A DNA stretch of 45,000 bases. It comes from Mesorhizobium loti. Lineage in GTDB: Bacteria; Pseudomonadota; Alphaproteobacteria; Rhizobiales; Rhizobiaceae. Each line of letters begins with the position of its first letter. The first letter of the stretch is position 1. Below, piece by piece: positions 6,836 to 15,772 of the stretch. The notes below the pieces were generated by a model. It ran no database searches. It saw only the letters and a list, made by a program, of their open reading frames with translations, and had not been told where the DNA came from. Where the stretch lies: contig AP017605.1 of assembly GCA_002356515.1 (NCBI GenBank), forward strand, positions 3,245,001 through 3,290,000. The letters are read 5' to 3'. The translations under genes were made by a program, and so were the position numbers.

Positions 6836-7483
6836 ATGATACTCACAAAAAATCAGCGCGACGTAATATCGGAAGCTTTTCGCTCAGTGATCGACGAGGT
6901 CGTAGTCGAGCATTACGATGCCCTCACGCAGGAGCATCAGCTTAGCTCCCGAATTGGACAAGCTCTTGAGGACAAGCTGAACGGCGAGCGCTTTCTCGGG
7001 GCAGGATTGTCAATCATTACCCAAGACATGCCCGATAAAGGCATTGGAGCACTCGAGAAAAAAATAGGGACAGACATGTTCATCGGTGTGAGCGTGGAGG
7101 GCCAGTTTGACAAGGGGTTTCTCGTGCAGTCGAAGTGGCTACACAATGTGGATCCCAAGCTTCCACAGCAATGCCAACGAATGCTCGACATAACCGCAGC
7201 TTCCTTTGTGTGGTTTTACGGCGCGAGGGGCGTGCGAATTCAGCGCGCCGAGAAAGTCATTGAAGGGTTGATGCATACTCGTCACCAAGAACGCACCTGG
7301 TCTGAGAACCCTGCGAAATTAATGGGCGACGTTCTCGCCTGTCGACGCGGTGATCACAGCCTTGGAATTCCCGCCGGACCTAACAGGCGAGCTCGGCTCA
7401 CGTCGATGCTGAAACAGATGGCGGCGGGAACCGCCGTCTCGATTGCTGTTAAGCCGTGGGGTGAAGACATTCGCGACATGTGA
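6836..7483 (+). CDS. PD-(D/E)XK-like nuclease, candidate defence protein
   Basis: The 215-aa protein has an N-terminal helical part with SSRIGQALEDKLNG (about 37-50). A candidate nuclease core follows: GTD with Asp80, then strand MFIGVSVEG, then FLVQSKW with Gln98 and Lys100. The Asp-x(17)-Gln-x-Lys arrangement is the Q-variant of the PD-(D/E)XK motif seen in restriction-like enzymes that carry a 'GxD...LVQ(A/S)K' block. A Glu at 74 could complete the site. Starts at ATG 6836 after a modest GGAA. It stands alone, with no methylase neighbour, so if it cuts DNA, self-protection must come from elsewhere or cutting is conditional. Confidence 0.68.
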   Translation: MILTKNQRDVISEAFRSVIDEVVVEHYDALTQEHQLSSRIGQALEDKLNGERFLGAGLSIITQDMPDKGIGALEKKIGTDMFIGVSVEGQFDKGFLVQSKWLHNVDPKLPQQCQRMLDITAASFVWFYGARGVRIQRAEKVIEGLMHTRHQERTWSENPAKLMGDVLACRRGDHSLGIPAGPNRRARLTSMLKQMAAGTAVSIAVKPWGEDIRDM

Positions 7484-7827
7484 CTTGAAGGCGCAAACGT
7501 GCAGTTCTTCTATAGCCAGTGCAGTGGGCAAGTACCCGCTCCCAATTGGCGCCCTCAGATTTGATAGCCGCAGGCCGCCATACGGCCTCGGTCTACCGTC
7601 CGACAAACACTAAACGAACGGAAGGTTCGGTGGGCGATGAACGCGGTCTGAACGGCAACGATCGGTCGTATGCCGAAGGACAGCTATTCGCTAGGTGCGA
7701 GCTGAAACCAGACCATCTGGAACGGACACCAATCAACTGCAGGAATTTCAAACAGTTATCATGTTCTCCGTAGCAATTGCTCAGGTCTCCTATCAACGCC
7801 GCCCAAGGGGATGACCTAGCCGCCGAC
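7484..7827. other. Convergent intergenic region
   Basis: The nuclease and the HEPN-like gene end toward each other here. I see no convincing coding sequence, clear terminator hairpin with T-run, or repeat. Confidence 0.35.
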
Positions 7828-8763
7828 CTATCCATTTCCCGAAAGAAGCTGCTCGGGCTTTAGGTGCCATGATGCAATATCCTGATCGATGAGGTCCCAG
7901 TTTGCATCAAGCTCCGGCATATCAGCTTCCGACACCGCAGCCATGTCGAGCCCTTCGAATTGGTTACCCTGGTACACGGCCAGAGTGGAAATTTCCCCGT
8001 TGGCAAACCAGAGCCCGATCAAGTCAGTAATCTCCTTGAGAGCTTTGAGCGCCTCCCTCGCGTCTCGTATGTCAAATTCCTCGAGACTCCTCCCCAGACG
8101 ACTCTCAGCGTTGCCTGCATGAGCGATGTGGGTAGAGGCATATTCGCTGATGCGATCGAGCTCCGCGAGACGTCTTTCGATCAAGTCCAGAACGGCGGGA
8201 TCGATCAGGTCAATTTCGCTCCGATCGGCTTCCTTGACCCCGCTGAGATAATCGAAGTCTCTATGACAAAATTCGCTGAGGGTTAGGGCCGGGTCGCCCC
8301 ATATGGCCTTTCCCGCAGAGGCTTTCACGGCCTGCCAGTTCTCCTGTCGAAGTGCCTCTAGATCGTAGCGGCACATCCGAAGATGCTCGACATAAATGCG
8401 CCGGGTGAGTTTAGGCCGGCACGCTTTCACGTCGTTGAGGATCGCCCGAAGTGAATAGACCCCACGAGGGCCAACAAGTGGGTGCGGATCAAGCAACTTC
8501 CTAGCCCCGAGGAGTAGACTGGACCAGTAGCCCTTTGCCAACAGATCGAAAAGCATCTGATTTAGCGATGGCCCATCACCGTCTGGACCTTCCGCTCGCT
8601 GCCGTTGGCTGGCGAGACTGACGATCCTGATTGCTGTTCGGAACGCGGCATGATCCCAGAGCATGGCTCCCATGGCGGTTATGATACCGGTGGTGTCATC
8701 GCTGTAGGCCAGCTTCCAGTTTGCAATGCGCTGAAGCAGAGCGTCGTCCGCCTGTTTGCCCAC
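7828..8763 (-). CDS. HEPN/AbiU2-like protein (tentative), probable abortive-infection type
   Basis: The 311-aa, mostly helical soluble protein begins MGKQADDALLQRIANWKLAY. Features recalling AbiU2-like proteins are a helix with SSLLLGARKLLDPHP (about 90-104), a middle helix bundle (SLRAILNDVKA), and a late ISEYASTHIAHAG (about 210-222), where a His-x-Ala-His-Ala string resembles the 'R...(I/L)AHA' signature of that group. HEPN proteins are often RNases in abortive infection or toxin systems. A canonical RxxxxH is not clear, so catalytic activity is doubtful. Its neighbours are other candidate defence genes. Confident that it is a gene, much less so about the family. Confidence 0.65.
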   Translation of the reverse strand: MGKQADDALLQRIANWKLAYSDDTTGIITAMGAMLWDHAAFRTAIRIVSLASQRQRAEGPDGDGPSLNQMLFDLLAKGYWSSLLLGARKLLDPHPLVGPRGVYSLRAILNDVKACRPKLTRRIYVEHLRMCRYDLEALRQENWQAVKASAGKAIWGDPALTLSEFCHRDFDYLSGVKEADRSEIDLIDPAVLDLIERRLAELDRISEYASTHIAHAGNAESRLGRSLEEFDIRDAREALKALKEITDLIGLWFANGEISTLAVYQGNQFEGLDMAAVSEADMPELDANWDLIDQDIASWHLKPEQLLSGNG

Positions 8764-9082
8764 AATGCCCTCTCAGACTTCGAGTATGTACTTGACCGAA
8801 CCGGTATAGCGCCCCAGACGGTTAACATCCGAGTAGCTGATTTGAGAACGCTGCGCCCATCTTCGCCAACTGCGTCAGCTTTGGGTCGCTTGGCGTCATC
8901 AGTGCATTGACCAACAATGGATCGAATGCCGAACAGCAGCTATCGCTGGGCGACACCCCTGACCGGACCGTCAACTCACGGCCCCGAACTGGACATAGAG
9001 CAGATAAGTAGGCAGCGGCGGTTACCAGAGGGGATTGCTCCCCAGCGTCGTCAGGCGAAACGCCTAAGCTCGAAGGCGGTCC

Positions 9083-9190
9083 ATCGCCGATCACCGGATG
9101 GCCGATATGGCCCATGTGAACGCGTATCTGATGGGTTCGGCCTGTCTCCAACCGGCATTCGACCAGGCTTGTGGCTCGTGCTGAAGGTTG
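9083..9190 (-). pseudogene. Fragment of an RluA/RluD-family pseudouridine synthase
   Basis: One minus-strand frame reads [19 protein letters not shown] and then [10 protein letters not shown], the signature of the C-terminal part of the RluA family. That family isomerises uridines in rRNA or tRNA. Only about 36 residues are recognisable; the catalytic RLD region is absent and the sequence beyond GD no longer resembles the family. It lies directly after the helicase stop codon, with no start signal. A decayed scrap brought in by rearrangement is the likeliest reading. Confidence 0.75.
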
Positions 9191-9205
9191 TTTCGAAGCT
9201 TCATG

Positions 9206-12200
9206 CTAAGGCCGCAATCTGATCTGAAGTTCATCGAACTCGCTTGCATCGAAGCCATTGCCGACCAGCCGGACAAGGTGGGCCAGGAGATCGTCCTGTC
9301 TTGGCTGCCCAAACGCCAGTCGGTAGACCGTTAGGCTTCGTTTCAGCCATTGGAGCCGCTTCTCCTCTCGGCTCAATGGTATCAGCGGCACGCGCCGCTC
9401 TACCTTAGTCGAGCCCTCAAAAATCCAATATGGAATGAGCTCGTCGCGGCTTTTGGTAGCGCGTCGTGCTGCGGCGAACATGGCGGCCCAGGGGTCTGCA
9501 GGTGGCTTTCGGCCTTGTCGCACTGCGTGAGCGTGTGCCTCGGCGACGTTCAGGCGAATGGCGTGGCCCTTGAAGCGGTGGACCCGCCCTTCGCGCTGCT
9601 CCAGATCGACCGGGTTGCCTGGCAAGTTCCAGTGATATACCCGGTGGCAATACGGATGGAAGTCCAAACCCTCCTGGCCGATCGAGGTCGTGGCAAGGAC
9701 GAATGGCCTGAAGGGCGAGTTAAAGGCTTCGCGGACCGTTGACAGCCGAACGGCACCACCTTCCTCATCCTTGAGCTCGGCCAGGCGCATCGCAAACCGA
9801 CCGCGCATCTTGATTGGCTTTCTGAAGACAATGCGCCCGTTCTCGGCCCTGACGTCGTCGACCTCGATCTGAGATGGGCGAATGGACAGCGCCCTGACCA
9901 TGGCCTCTGCCACGCCTTTGGCGCGCTCGGTCGGTGACTTGGCGACCAACCCTTCGCCTTCGACGAGGTAATGGGCGTATTCGTCGAGAACGGATTGGAG
10001 ATTGTGTGCTGCGGAATGGGCGAGAACGCTGCGCCAATAATGCTCATCGCTCTCCTGGCGTAGCAGCGCCACGGTCTCGTGCTGGTTGAACAGGGTCCTG
10101 AAACCCCAGGCCACGTGGGCCGCGGCCTCCAGAAGCTCTGGGGCATCCCAGGCAAGTTCGGGCGCAATGCGTCGAATGGCGCGGACCGCGCATACCGCGG
10201 GGCTTCCCAGCGCAACATCCACGAGCAATTCCAGTGCAGTTTCGCTGCCGTCTTCTCCGATGCCTTTTGCGGAGATCAGCTCGGCGACGTGGTCTCGGAA
10301 ACCTGCTTCATTGCCGGTCGAGGCGAAGGCTCCGCTCCGCAGCCATTCCGATGCCCTATTGCCAGCCGCGACGTCCAGCAACGCTGCCGTCGACCATTCC
10401 CAGTCTCGCGCGCTCAAGGTTTCGCCATCCTTGGCCTTGGGAAGCCCAGCAAGACGTTCGGCGAGCTTGTGGCGCAATGCGGTCCGCATCTCCTCGATGG
10501 AGGGCCGTTTGGCAGCGGCCGCAAAAACAGCAAATGGGTCGCCCAGTTCGGCCAGCAGAGGGGAGGGATAGATGAGGTTGAGCGTGCGCAGCGTGGCCGG
10601 CCGATTGTTGGCATCCAGCCGAAACTGCAAAGGCCGGCGTTTCGCTGCGTCGGAATAGGCCAGCTTTGTTTCCGCAGCGCCCATACGTCGTTCGGCTTCG
10701 TAGGAGATGAGGGCTGCGAGCGCGTCCGGGACCATCTGCCAAGCGGAGAAGACCAACGCCTTGGTCAGCGGCGGCGCCTTGGCCGCTTCCCCATAGTAGG
10801 GGAGCGACGGGGTGATCCAGAGGTGCTGATCAAGCTTGGCGTCGAACAGGTCCGACATCAGTGCTCTCAGCCGGGCATTACCCGGCTCCACTGGCTGGTA
10901 CTTCTCGATGTCGTCCATCCGCAGTGCCAACGCTTCCGCCTCGGCAACTGCTGCGACAAGAGCGGGGTTGGGCTTCGCCACCGCGTCCTTAAGCAACTTC
11001 TTAAGCTTGTAGTCGCGCATGAAGTTCAGCAGGTAGGGCGCGGACTTCCAGTATTCGATGATCTCCGGCGCCCCAGCGCTTCGCGCGACCTGCGCCGCCA
11101 CCATCGCTTGACGAAGATCCTCCGCGGCTACCTTCGCTTCCATCTGTGGCTCGCTCAGCATCGAGTCCCTCTCGATGGTGCTGTCGACCCTTTCGGTGCG
11201 GCTCATCACCTTCTTGAGGCGAGCTTCGATGCCCTTACGAGCCTTCTTCGCTTGCTTGGTCGCCGCCGGCAACTGCTGGAGGAAGCGTCGAAACTGGCGC
11301 ATCTCCAGGTCGAGTTCATCAGCGACCGCGGAGGCGCGATCACGACCGTGCAGGAAGCCGATCGTCTTAAGGAAGTCCTTGTAATGGTCGCCGTCATCGG
11401 GCGAGTCCTCGGACAGCGTCAGCATCTTGTATGGGGTGGCCGAGAGCAGCAGGGTGCGGGCACCCGTTTCCTGATCGCCATACTCGAAGAGGGCGCGCGC
11501 CAGCTCTGCGGCATCGTCCTCGCCCGATAGCAGCTCGCGGAAACGCTGAAATTCGTCGAGGATGATCAAGTCTGGTTGTAACGCCACTACGCAAGCGTGC
11601 GAGAGCGTCTTTCTCAGTTTGGCGACCAGGGACGTGCGCGCCCAATTGGATGGCTTCGGGTATTTCTTCCGGTACGTGCCGAAGAGCTCGCACACCTCGC
11701 CCAATTCGGCCATGAGCACTTTGTTCTTCGAGACGGCGGACTGGAAGCGATGGACGATCGTCTTGTCGATGCCGTCCAGGGTCATCTGGCTGACCTGCCA
11801 GTTCCAATTCTTTCGGCTAGCGCCCACCTGCAAAGCGTTCTTTAGCGAGGCCAGTGGCGCCAACGGTTCGAGTAATCGCAGCAGCAGCGCGCGCTCTTCC
11901 ATCACGCCGTTCGACGAATGCAGGTTGAAGGTCGTGCCGGGCGTGAGGCTGATGAAGTTCACGCCGTTCGCGTTGATTGTGTTCTTCTCGCGCATCCGCA
12001 GCGGCATCAACGTGATGCGCGTGGGCAGGGCCATCGCTTCCTTGCCCATCACGTTCAGCCGGTTGAGGTTCTGTGCCGCAATCGACTGATTGGAGCAGAT
12101 GTAGACGATGTCGATGCGCTTCGCTTTGGGCCAGAGCATCTCGATGGTCTTGGCGACGATACCGCGGGCGACCATCGTCTTGCCAAGGCCGACCTCGTCG

Positions 12201-12325
12201 GCAACGAGGAATTGGCGCACTTGGTCGGACCCGTGCAAACGGTCGAAGACGTAGTCAACCGTTCTGCGTTGGAAGTGCTTGAGCTGTGCCAGCGACAACG
12301 ACGCATCGAAAGGCTCACCGCGCAT
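9206..12325 (-). CDS. SNF2-like DEAD/DEAH helicase of a three-gene DUF6361-PLD-helicase operon
   Basis: The 1039-aa superfamily 2 ATPase has motif I DEVGLGKT (43-50), motif II DEFQ (257-260, variant of DEAH), motif III SATP (295-298), and a C-terminal RecA lobe with TTSIGQEGLDFH and motif VI QREGRVHR (910-917). A long insertion of about 500 residues between the lobes is mostly helical. Such ATPases translocate on or remodel DNA. It is the last gene of the operon, overlapping the phospholipase-D-like gene by 11 bases. It resembles the helicases of multi-gene defence systems that also carry PLD-type nucleases. I do not call DISARM because no DUF1998 protein or methylase is present. Confidence 0.85.
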   Translation of the reverse strand: MRGEPFDASLSLAQLKHFQRRTVDYVFDRLHGSDQVRQFLVADEVGLGKTMVARGIVAKTIEMLWPKAKRIDIVYICSNQSIAAQNLNRLNVMGKEAMALPTRITLMPLRMREKNTINANGVNFISLTPGTTFNLHSSNGVMEERALLLRLLEPLAPLASLKNALQVGASRKNWNWQVSQMTLDGIDKTIVHRFQSAVSKNKVLMAELGEVCELFGTYRKKYPKPSNWARTSLVAKLRKTLSHACVVALQPDLIILDEFQRFRELLSGEDDAAELARALFEYGDQETGARTLLLSATPYKMLTLSEDSPDDGDHYKDFLKTIGFLHGRDRASAVADELDLEMRQFRRFLQQLPAATKQAKKARKGIEARLKKVMSRTERVDSTIERDSMLSEPQMEAKVAAEDLRQAMVAAQVARSAGAPEIIEYWKSAPYLLNFMRDYKLKKLLKDAVAKPNPALVAAVAEAEALALRMDDIEKYQPVEPGNARLRALMSDLFDAKLDQHLWITPSLPYYGEAAKAPPLTKALVFSAWQMVPDALAALISYEAERRMGAAETKLAYSDAAKRRPLQFRLDANNRPATLRTLNLIYPSPLLAELGDPFAVFAAAAKRPSIEEMRTALRHKLAERLAGLPKAKDGETLSARDWEWSTAALLDVAAGNRASEWLRSGAFASTGNEAGFRDHVAELISAKGIGEDGSETALELLVDVALGSPAVCAVRAIRRIAPELAWDAPELLEAAAHVAWGFRTLFNQHETVALLRQESDEHYWRSVLAHSAAHNLQSVLDEYAHYLVEGEGLVAKSPTERAKGVAEAMVRALSIRPSQIEVDDVRAENGRIVFRKPIKMRGRFAMRLAELKDEEGGAVRLSTVREAFNSPFRPFVLATTSIGQEGLDFHPYCHRVYHWNLPGNPVDLEQREGRVHRFKGHAIRLNVAEAHAHAVRQGRKPPADPWAAMFAAARRATKSRDELIPYWIFEGSTKVERRVPLIPLSREEKRLQWLKRSLTVYRLAFGQPRQDDLLAHLVRLVGNGFDASEFDELQIRLRP

Positions 12326-14174
12326 CTTGAGTCTCCAAGACCGTGCGGAACACCCGCCAGAGTTCCTTGAAGTGCGGTGGGAGGCGGTCGTCGGTGCCGT
12401 CCTTGGCGCAGGCTTCCATCCGGGTCACGAGCCGATCGACGGCGCCGAGGCGCCCGTCACCAGCGCAAAGGGCACGCATGAGATCTTCAAGGATTGGCTC
12501 GTCATCTGCGCCGGATCCCCAATCCCCCTTGGCGTTGCCGTTCGTCTTGTTGGGCGGCGGCAGTGGATGTTCGATGAAGGACGCCAGAAGGAGCCGAAGA
12601 TAAGCCATGAACTTTTGTCGGCTGTCGACGACCCAATTGAGGATGGCAAGATCGCGCTCCTCCGGCATGCCCTCGACGTCGAGACCCGTGCTGAAGATCT
12701 CGCTGCGACCCGTTGCGAGATCAGTGATCTCCATCGCGATGAAGCGGGTGAGGTCAACCAGCGGGACCGAACCGAGATCGATGGGAGAGTCGGTTCGGAC
12801 GCCGTCAAGCACGTCCTTGGCGTGACCTTCTCCAAGAGTGATCGGCCACGCGCGAATCCGACCGAGCTCTCCAAGCTGCAAACCGTCACTCGGGATCAGC
12901 CACAGCCGCCAACGCTTGGTATCGTCCTGCAGCGCTTCGCAGCGAAGCGACAGTACTCCGCGTGCCAGAGTTCTTCGTGCATCGAGAAGGCGCTGCTCGG
13001 CAGCGACCTCTTGGGCTGCAGTCGCTTCGACCTCGTCCGGCTCGAATGCCCTCAACATCCTACCGAAGCCCTGGTCGCCCAGGATGTCGTCGATGGAGCC
13101 GAGCTTGGACTTCTGACCATGGAGGCTCGCGAAAACCTCCACGTTCCGAGTCGACTGTCCCCGTTTGTTGAGAAGGGCGGTACGGGTGGCGTTGCCCGAC
13201 CCCAGAGTGAGCGTCGTGCGTCGGCCGTCTTCCTGAACGAAGATTTTGGCGTGAAGGCCCTGCTGCTCATTCGGCAGAGGCTCCTCGCCATCGTCGCCTT
13301 CTGCCATTTCGTCGAGCACCAGGACCTGCTCGAACTTGCCCAACGTCGCCTTAGAGATGCAGGCAAGCTGGTCGGGCCTGCTGATCAGTTTCTTAGCCGC
13401 GCGCGGTGCCAAGGCAGCCAGATGCTCCAGGGCCTCTTCGTCAATGAACGGGGACATCACGGCGATGCTCCTGCTCTTGGCTGGCTTCCAGCCCCCGGCT
13501 CCAATGCCATTGACGTGTAAATCTAAGGCGTCGCAGCCCGGAGGCATGTCCCATTCGACGTATCTGAGTTCGTCGGCCATCGCCAAGGTCATGCGTCGCC
13601 GCGCGTCGTCCATCGATCCAACGGCCATGCTTGGCAATTGTTTAAGCAGATCGTGCAGTGGCCTGTTGCCAGCGGAGGGCCTCGATAGGACCGTCCCATC
13701 GAGCGACAGCGCAGCGTCCCAGGATCTATCGCGCGTCAGGTTGCGCGACAGGATCAGCAAGCGCATTTTAATTGGATCGTCGTGGTCGAGCGGCTTGAAG
13801 CGCATTGCCCACAACTTGGGATGGAAGCTGCCATCGCCCGGCGACTTCACTTCAACGATGGTCTTCTCAAGGAGTGAGGTCAGGCGTGATCCCTCGCCCC
13901 TGTCGGCATGGATCTGCCCGGCATCGGCGTAGACGACAAGTCTTTTAGCAGTGCGTTCAACGGCTTCGAGCAGTGCGACGTGGTCACTCAGGACATCGTC
14001 TCGGTTCTTAGACACCAAGAAGGCAATGCTGACCGAGATTGCCAAGGCCGTCTCGAAATCCATCGAGAAGGTTGTGGCCACCCCGCAATCGAACTCGTAG
14101 CCCGGGGGAGCCTTCAGGCTATCGCCGTAGAGAAGCCGCGTTTCCGGATCCAACATCGACCTAGCCACGGGCAA
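12315..14174 (-). CDS. Phospholipase-D-superfamily protein, probable nuclease
   Basis: The 619-aa protein carries two HKD-type half sites: His118/Lys120 in SFHPKLW with Asn145 (LSRNLT), and His308/Lys310 in GLHAKIF followed by GSGN (Asn328). PLD enzymes form a covalent phospho-histidine intermediate, and bacterial relatives in defence loci are usually nucleases. The Asp of the classical HxKx4D is replaced by other residues, as in many nuclease members. The C-terminal 250 residues have no obvious motif. It overlaps the DUF6361 gene by 14 bases and the helicase gene by 11, so all three are probably translationally coupled and made in fixed ratio. Confidence 0.83.
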   Translation of the reverse strand: MPVARSMLDPETRLLYGDSLKAPPGYEFDCGVATTFSMDFETALAISVSIAFLVSKNRDDVLSDHVALLEAVERTAKRLVVYADAGQIHADRGEGSRLTSLLEKTIVEVKSPGDGSFHPKLWAMRFKPLDHDDPIKMRLLILSRNLTRDRSWDAALSLDGTVLSRPSAGNRPLHDLLKQLPSMAVGSMDDARRRMTLAMADELRYVEWDMPPGCDALDLHVNGIGAGGWKPAKSRSIAVMSPFIDEEALEHLAALAPRAAKKLISRPDQLACISKATLGKFEQVLVLDEMAEGDDGEEPLPNEQQGLHAKIFVQEDGRRTTLTLGSGNATRTALLNKRGQSTRNVEVFASLHGQKSKLGSIDDILGDQGFGRMLRAFEPDEVEATAAQEVAAEQRLLDARRTLARGVLSLRCEALQDDTKRWRLWLIPSDGLQLGELGRIRAWPITLGEGHAKDVLDGVRTDSPIDLGSVPLVDLTRFIAMEITDLATGRSEIFSTGLDVEGMPEERDLAILNWVVDSRQKFMAYLRLLLASFIEHPLPPPNKTNGNAKGDWGSGADDEPILEDLMRALCAGDGRLGAVDRLVTRMEACAKDGTDDRLPPHFKELWRVFRTVLETQDAR

Positions 14175-15363
14175 GGTCCTGCAGATGACGGCTCGCTTGC
14201 GACCAGCGGAACTGGAGGCGGTAGGCGCCGGACGCCCCCTTCCAGCGGCTCAGTGCTGCCTGATTGGTAAAGCGCGACAGTCCCTTCTTGAGGCGACGCT
14301 CTCGCTCCTTCACCAATGCCAGCCCCTTGGCCTTGTTTCGCTTGAGGCCGCCACTGATCTTGAGCAGGTCGGTCCAATCGGTTACGAACCGTCGCGCCGG
14401 TTCGAGCACCCGATGCGCGGGGTGGCGGATCTCGTCCCAGAAGTCTTCCAGCGACCAGTGCTTCAACCGGGCAAGATCAAGGTCCTGCTGCCACTTCGCG
14501 ATGCCCGACTTGTAGTCCTCGACCCAGTCCTCCTTGCCCCGGAGCTGGCTGAGCTGCAGATTGTAGTGAAGGGCAGCACCGTACATGGCCTCCGAGAAGA
14601 TCGACGCGTGCTCGACGAGCCGGCGCATGCGGGCCGGGAATTCGGAGACGTGCGGATGTGCCCAGATGTAGCCGGCCCGAGCATTGCCGCCCTTCCGAGC
14701 GAGGAAGGTCAGCAAGCTATCGGGATTGCTGGCGTTGAGGCGGTCCACGATGAATTCGGCTTCCTCATCGCTCAGTGCAAAGCTCGTGTTTTCGAAGAGG
14801 CCTTTTGGCGCCGCGGGAAGCTGCGGATGCCACAGCGCTAGCCTGGAACGGTTCGCATCATAGTCGTCTTCGGCGTGGTCCCTGCTGGACTCTTTCGGCC
14901 AGGACGGCAGCGAAGCGGCATAGGAGTCGATGGATCCGGGGAACAACCGGATGCCCCAATTCTCCAATCCAGCCCAATAGACGCTGGCCGGCAGCCTCTT
15001 CAATTCGCGGCCGGCATTCACGCCGATGACGCCATTGCTCTCCATGCCTGCGACCAGGGCATTACGAAGCTTGAGCTGGTCGGACCGCATCTGATCCAGC
15101 ACCTCGATGGAGCTGCGATGCCGAGGAAGCCGGGAGAAGATCCAAGGCACGAACAGCATGTAACGGAGGCGAGTTTGAACGGTGCTGGTGCCGGGGAAGA
15201 GGTGATCGGCAATTGAATCCCGGATCGCGCCCAGCCCCAGCTCGTCCCTTGCCTCATGCTCGGTGAAGAGCTGCATCAGGGCGTTCGCCCGGTCGCGCTC
15301 CTTTTCGTCGAAATCAATCCACCCGATTGAAGACAAGAGTATCCCCACATGTGCGGTGCACAC
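14161..15363 (-). CDS. DUF6361-family protein, first gene of the PLD-helicase operon
   Basis: The protein is about 400 aa. SSIGWIDFDEKERDRANALM, followed by DELGLGAIRDSIADHLFPGT and LRYMLFVPWIFSRL, is the N-terminal signature I associate with DUF6361. The biochemical role is unknown to me. The frame opens at GTG 15363, but family members usually begin close to the SSIGW motif, so GTG 15348 or a nearby TTG may be the true start. The middle has helical repeats without membrane segments. Family members I recall sit next to PLD-like and helicase genes, as here, so a function specific to this three-protein machine is likely. Confidence 0.8.
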   Translation of the reverse strand: MCTAHVGILLSSIGWIDFDEKERDRANALMQLFTEHEARDELGLGAIRDSIADHLFPGTSTVQTRLRYMLFVPWIFSRLPRHRSSIEVLDQMRSDQLKLRNALVAGMESNGVIGVNAGRELKRLPASVYWAGLENWGIRLFPGSIDSYAASLPSWPKESSRDHAEDDYDANRSRLALWHPQLPAAPKGLFENTSFALSDEEAEFIVDRLNASNPDSLLTFLARKGGNARAGYIWAHPHVSEFPARMRRLVEHASIFSEAMYGAALHYNLQLSQLRGKEDWVEDYKSGIAKWQQDLDLARLKHWSLEDFWDEIRHPAHRVLEPARRFVTDWTDLLKISGGLKRNKAKGLALVKERERRLKKGLSRFTNQAALSRWKGASGAYRLQFRWSQASRHLQDLARG

Positions 15364-15772
15364 GAAAAACTAAATGTATGAAGCGCTTGGTGCGCCCCTT
15401 CACCAGCCATTGCAACGTGCACGAATAAATAGATTCGAGCAATTAGGGGGTAGAGGTTATTAGTCAGGTTTTTGCTGTTTTGACGCGCAGTGGAAGAATG
15501 CGTCGAATTATGACTGGTAATCGATAGAAGGGCCTCGCATGTATGAGCTGCGTGGATCGCCGCGAGCTCCAAGCAGCCGGGATGATGGCGCAGGATTAGC
15601 TCTAATGAAAGAGGGGGGCGTAGCAAGAGTTAGGGGGCAGCGTCGATGCTTCTCAACCGGCCCCTTCGCTTCACGGAAGCGGGCACCTTAACGCCAAGCG
15701 CTTTCCGAAAGCGGACAGTCCGGATACGGTCCCGTTGCCGCCAAGAACAAGTCTAGGCAGCACAAATCTGGT
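15364..15772. other. Intergenic region upstream of the DUF6361 operon
   Basis: This AT-richer segment (about 15370-15500) is the expected place for the operon promoter, but no box pair stands out clearly. An AAAGCGGAC motif lies at 15708-15716. I see no gene. Confidence 0.35.

Noticed and set aside
10079..11530. 483-codon plus-strand frame opposite the helicase gene
   Set aside because: The helicase frame on the minus strand has clear motifs I, II, III, V and VI across the same region; the plus-strand product has no recognisable domain.
12279..13520. 413-codon plus-strand frame opposite the PLD gene
   Set aside because: The minus strand shows two HKD half sites in the correct order; the plus frame is a mirror effect of codon bias.
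9206..15363. Calling the PLD-helicase operon DISARM
   Set aside because: Helicase and PLD proteins fit loosely, but no DUF1998 (DrmB) protein or methyltransferase is present and DUF6361 is not a DISARM part.
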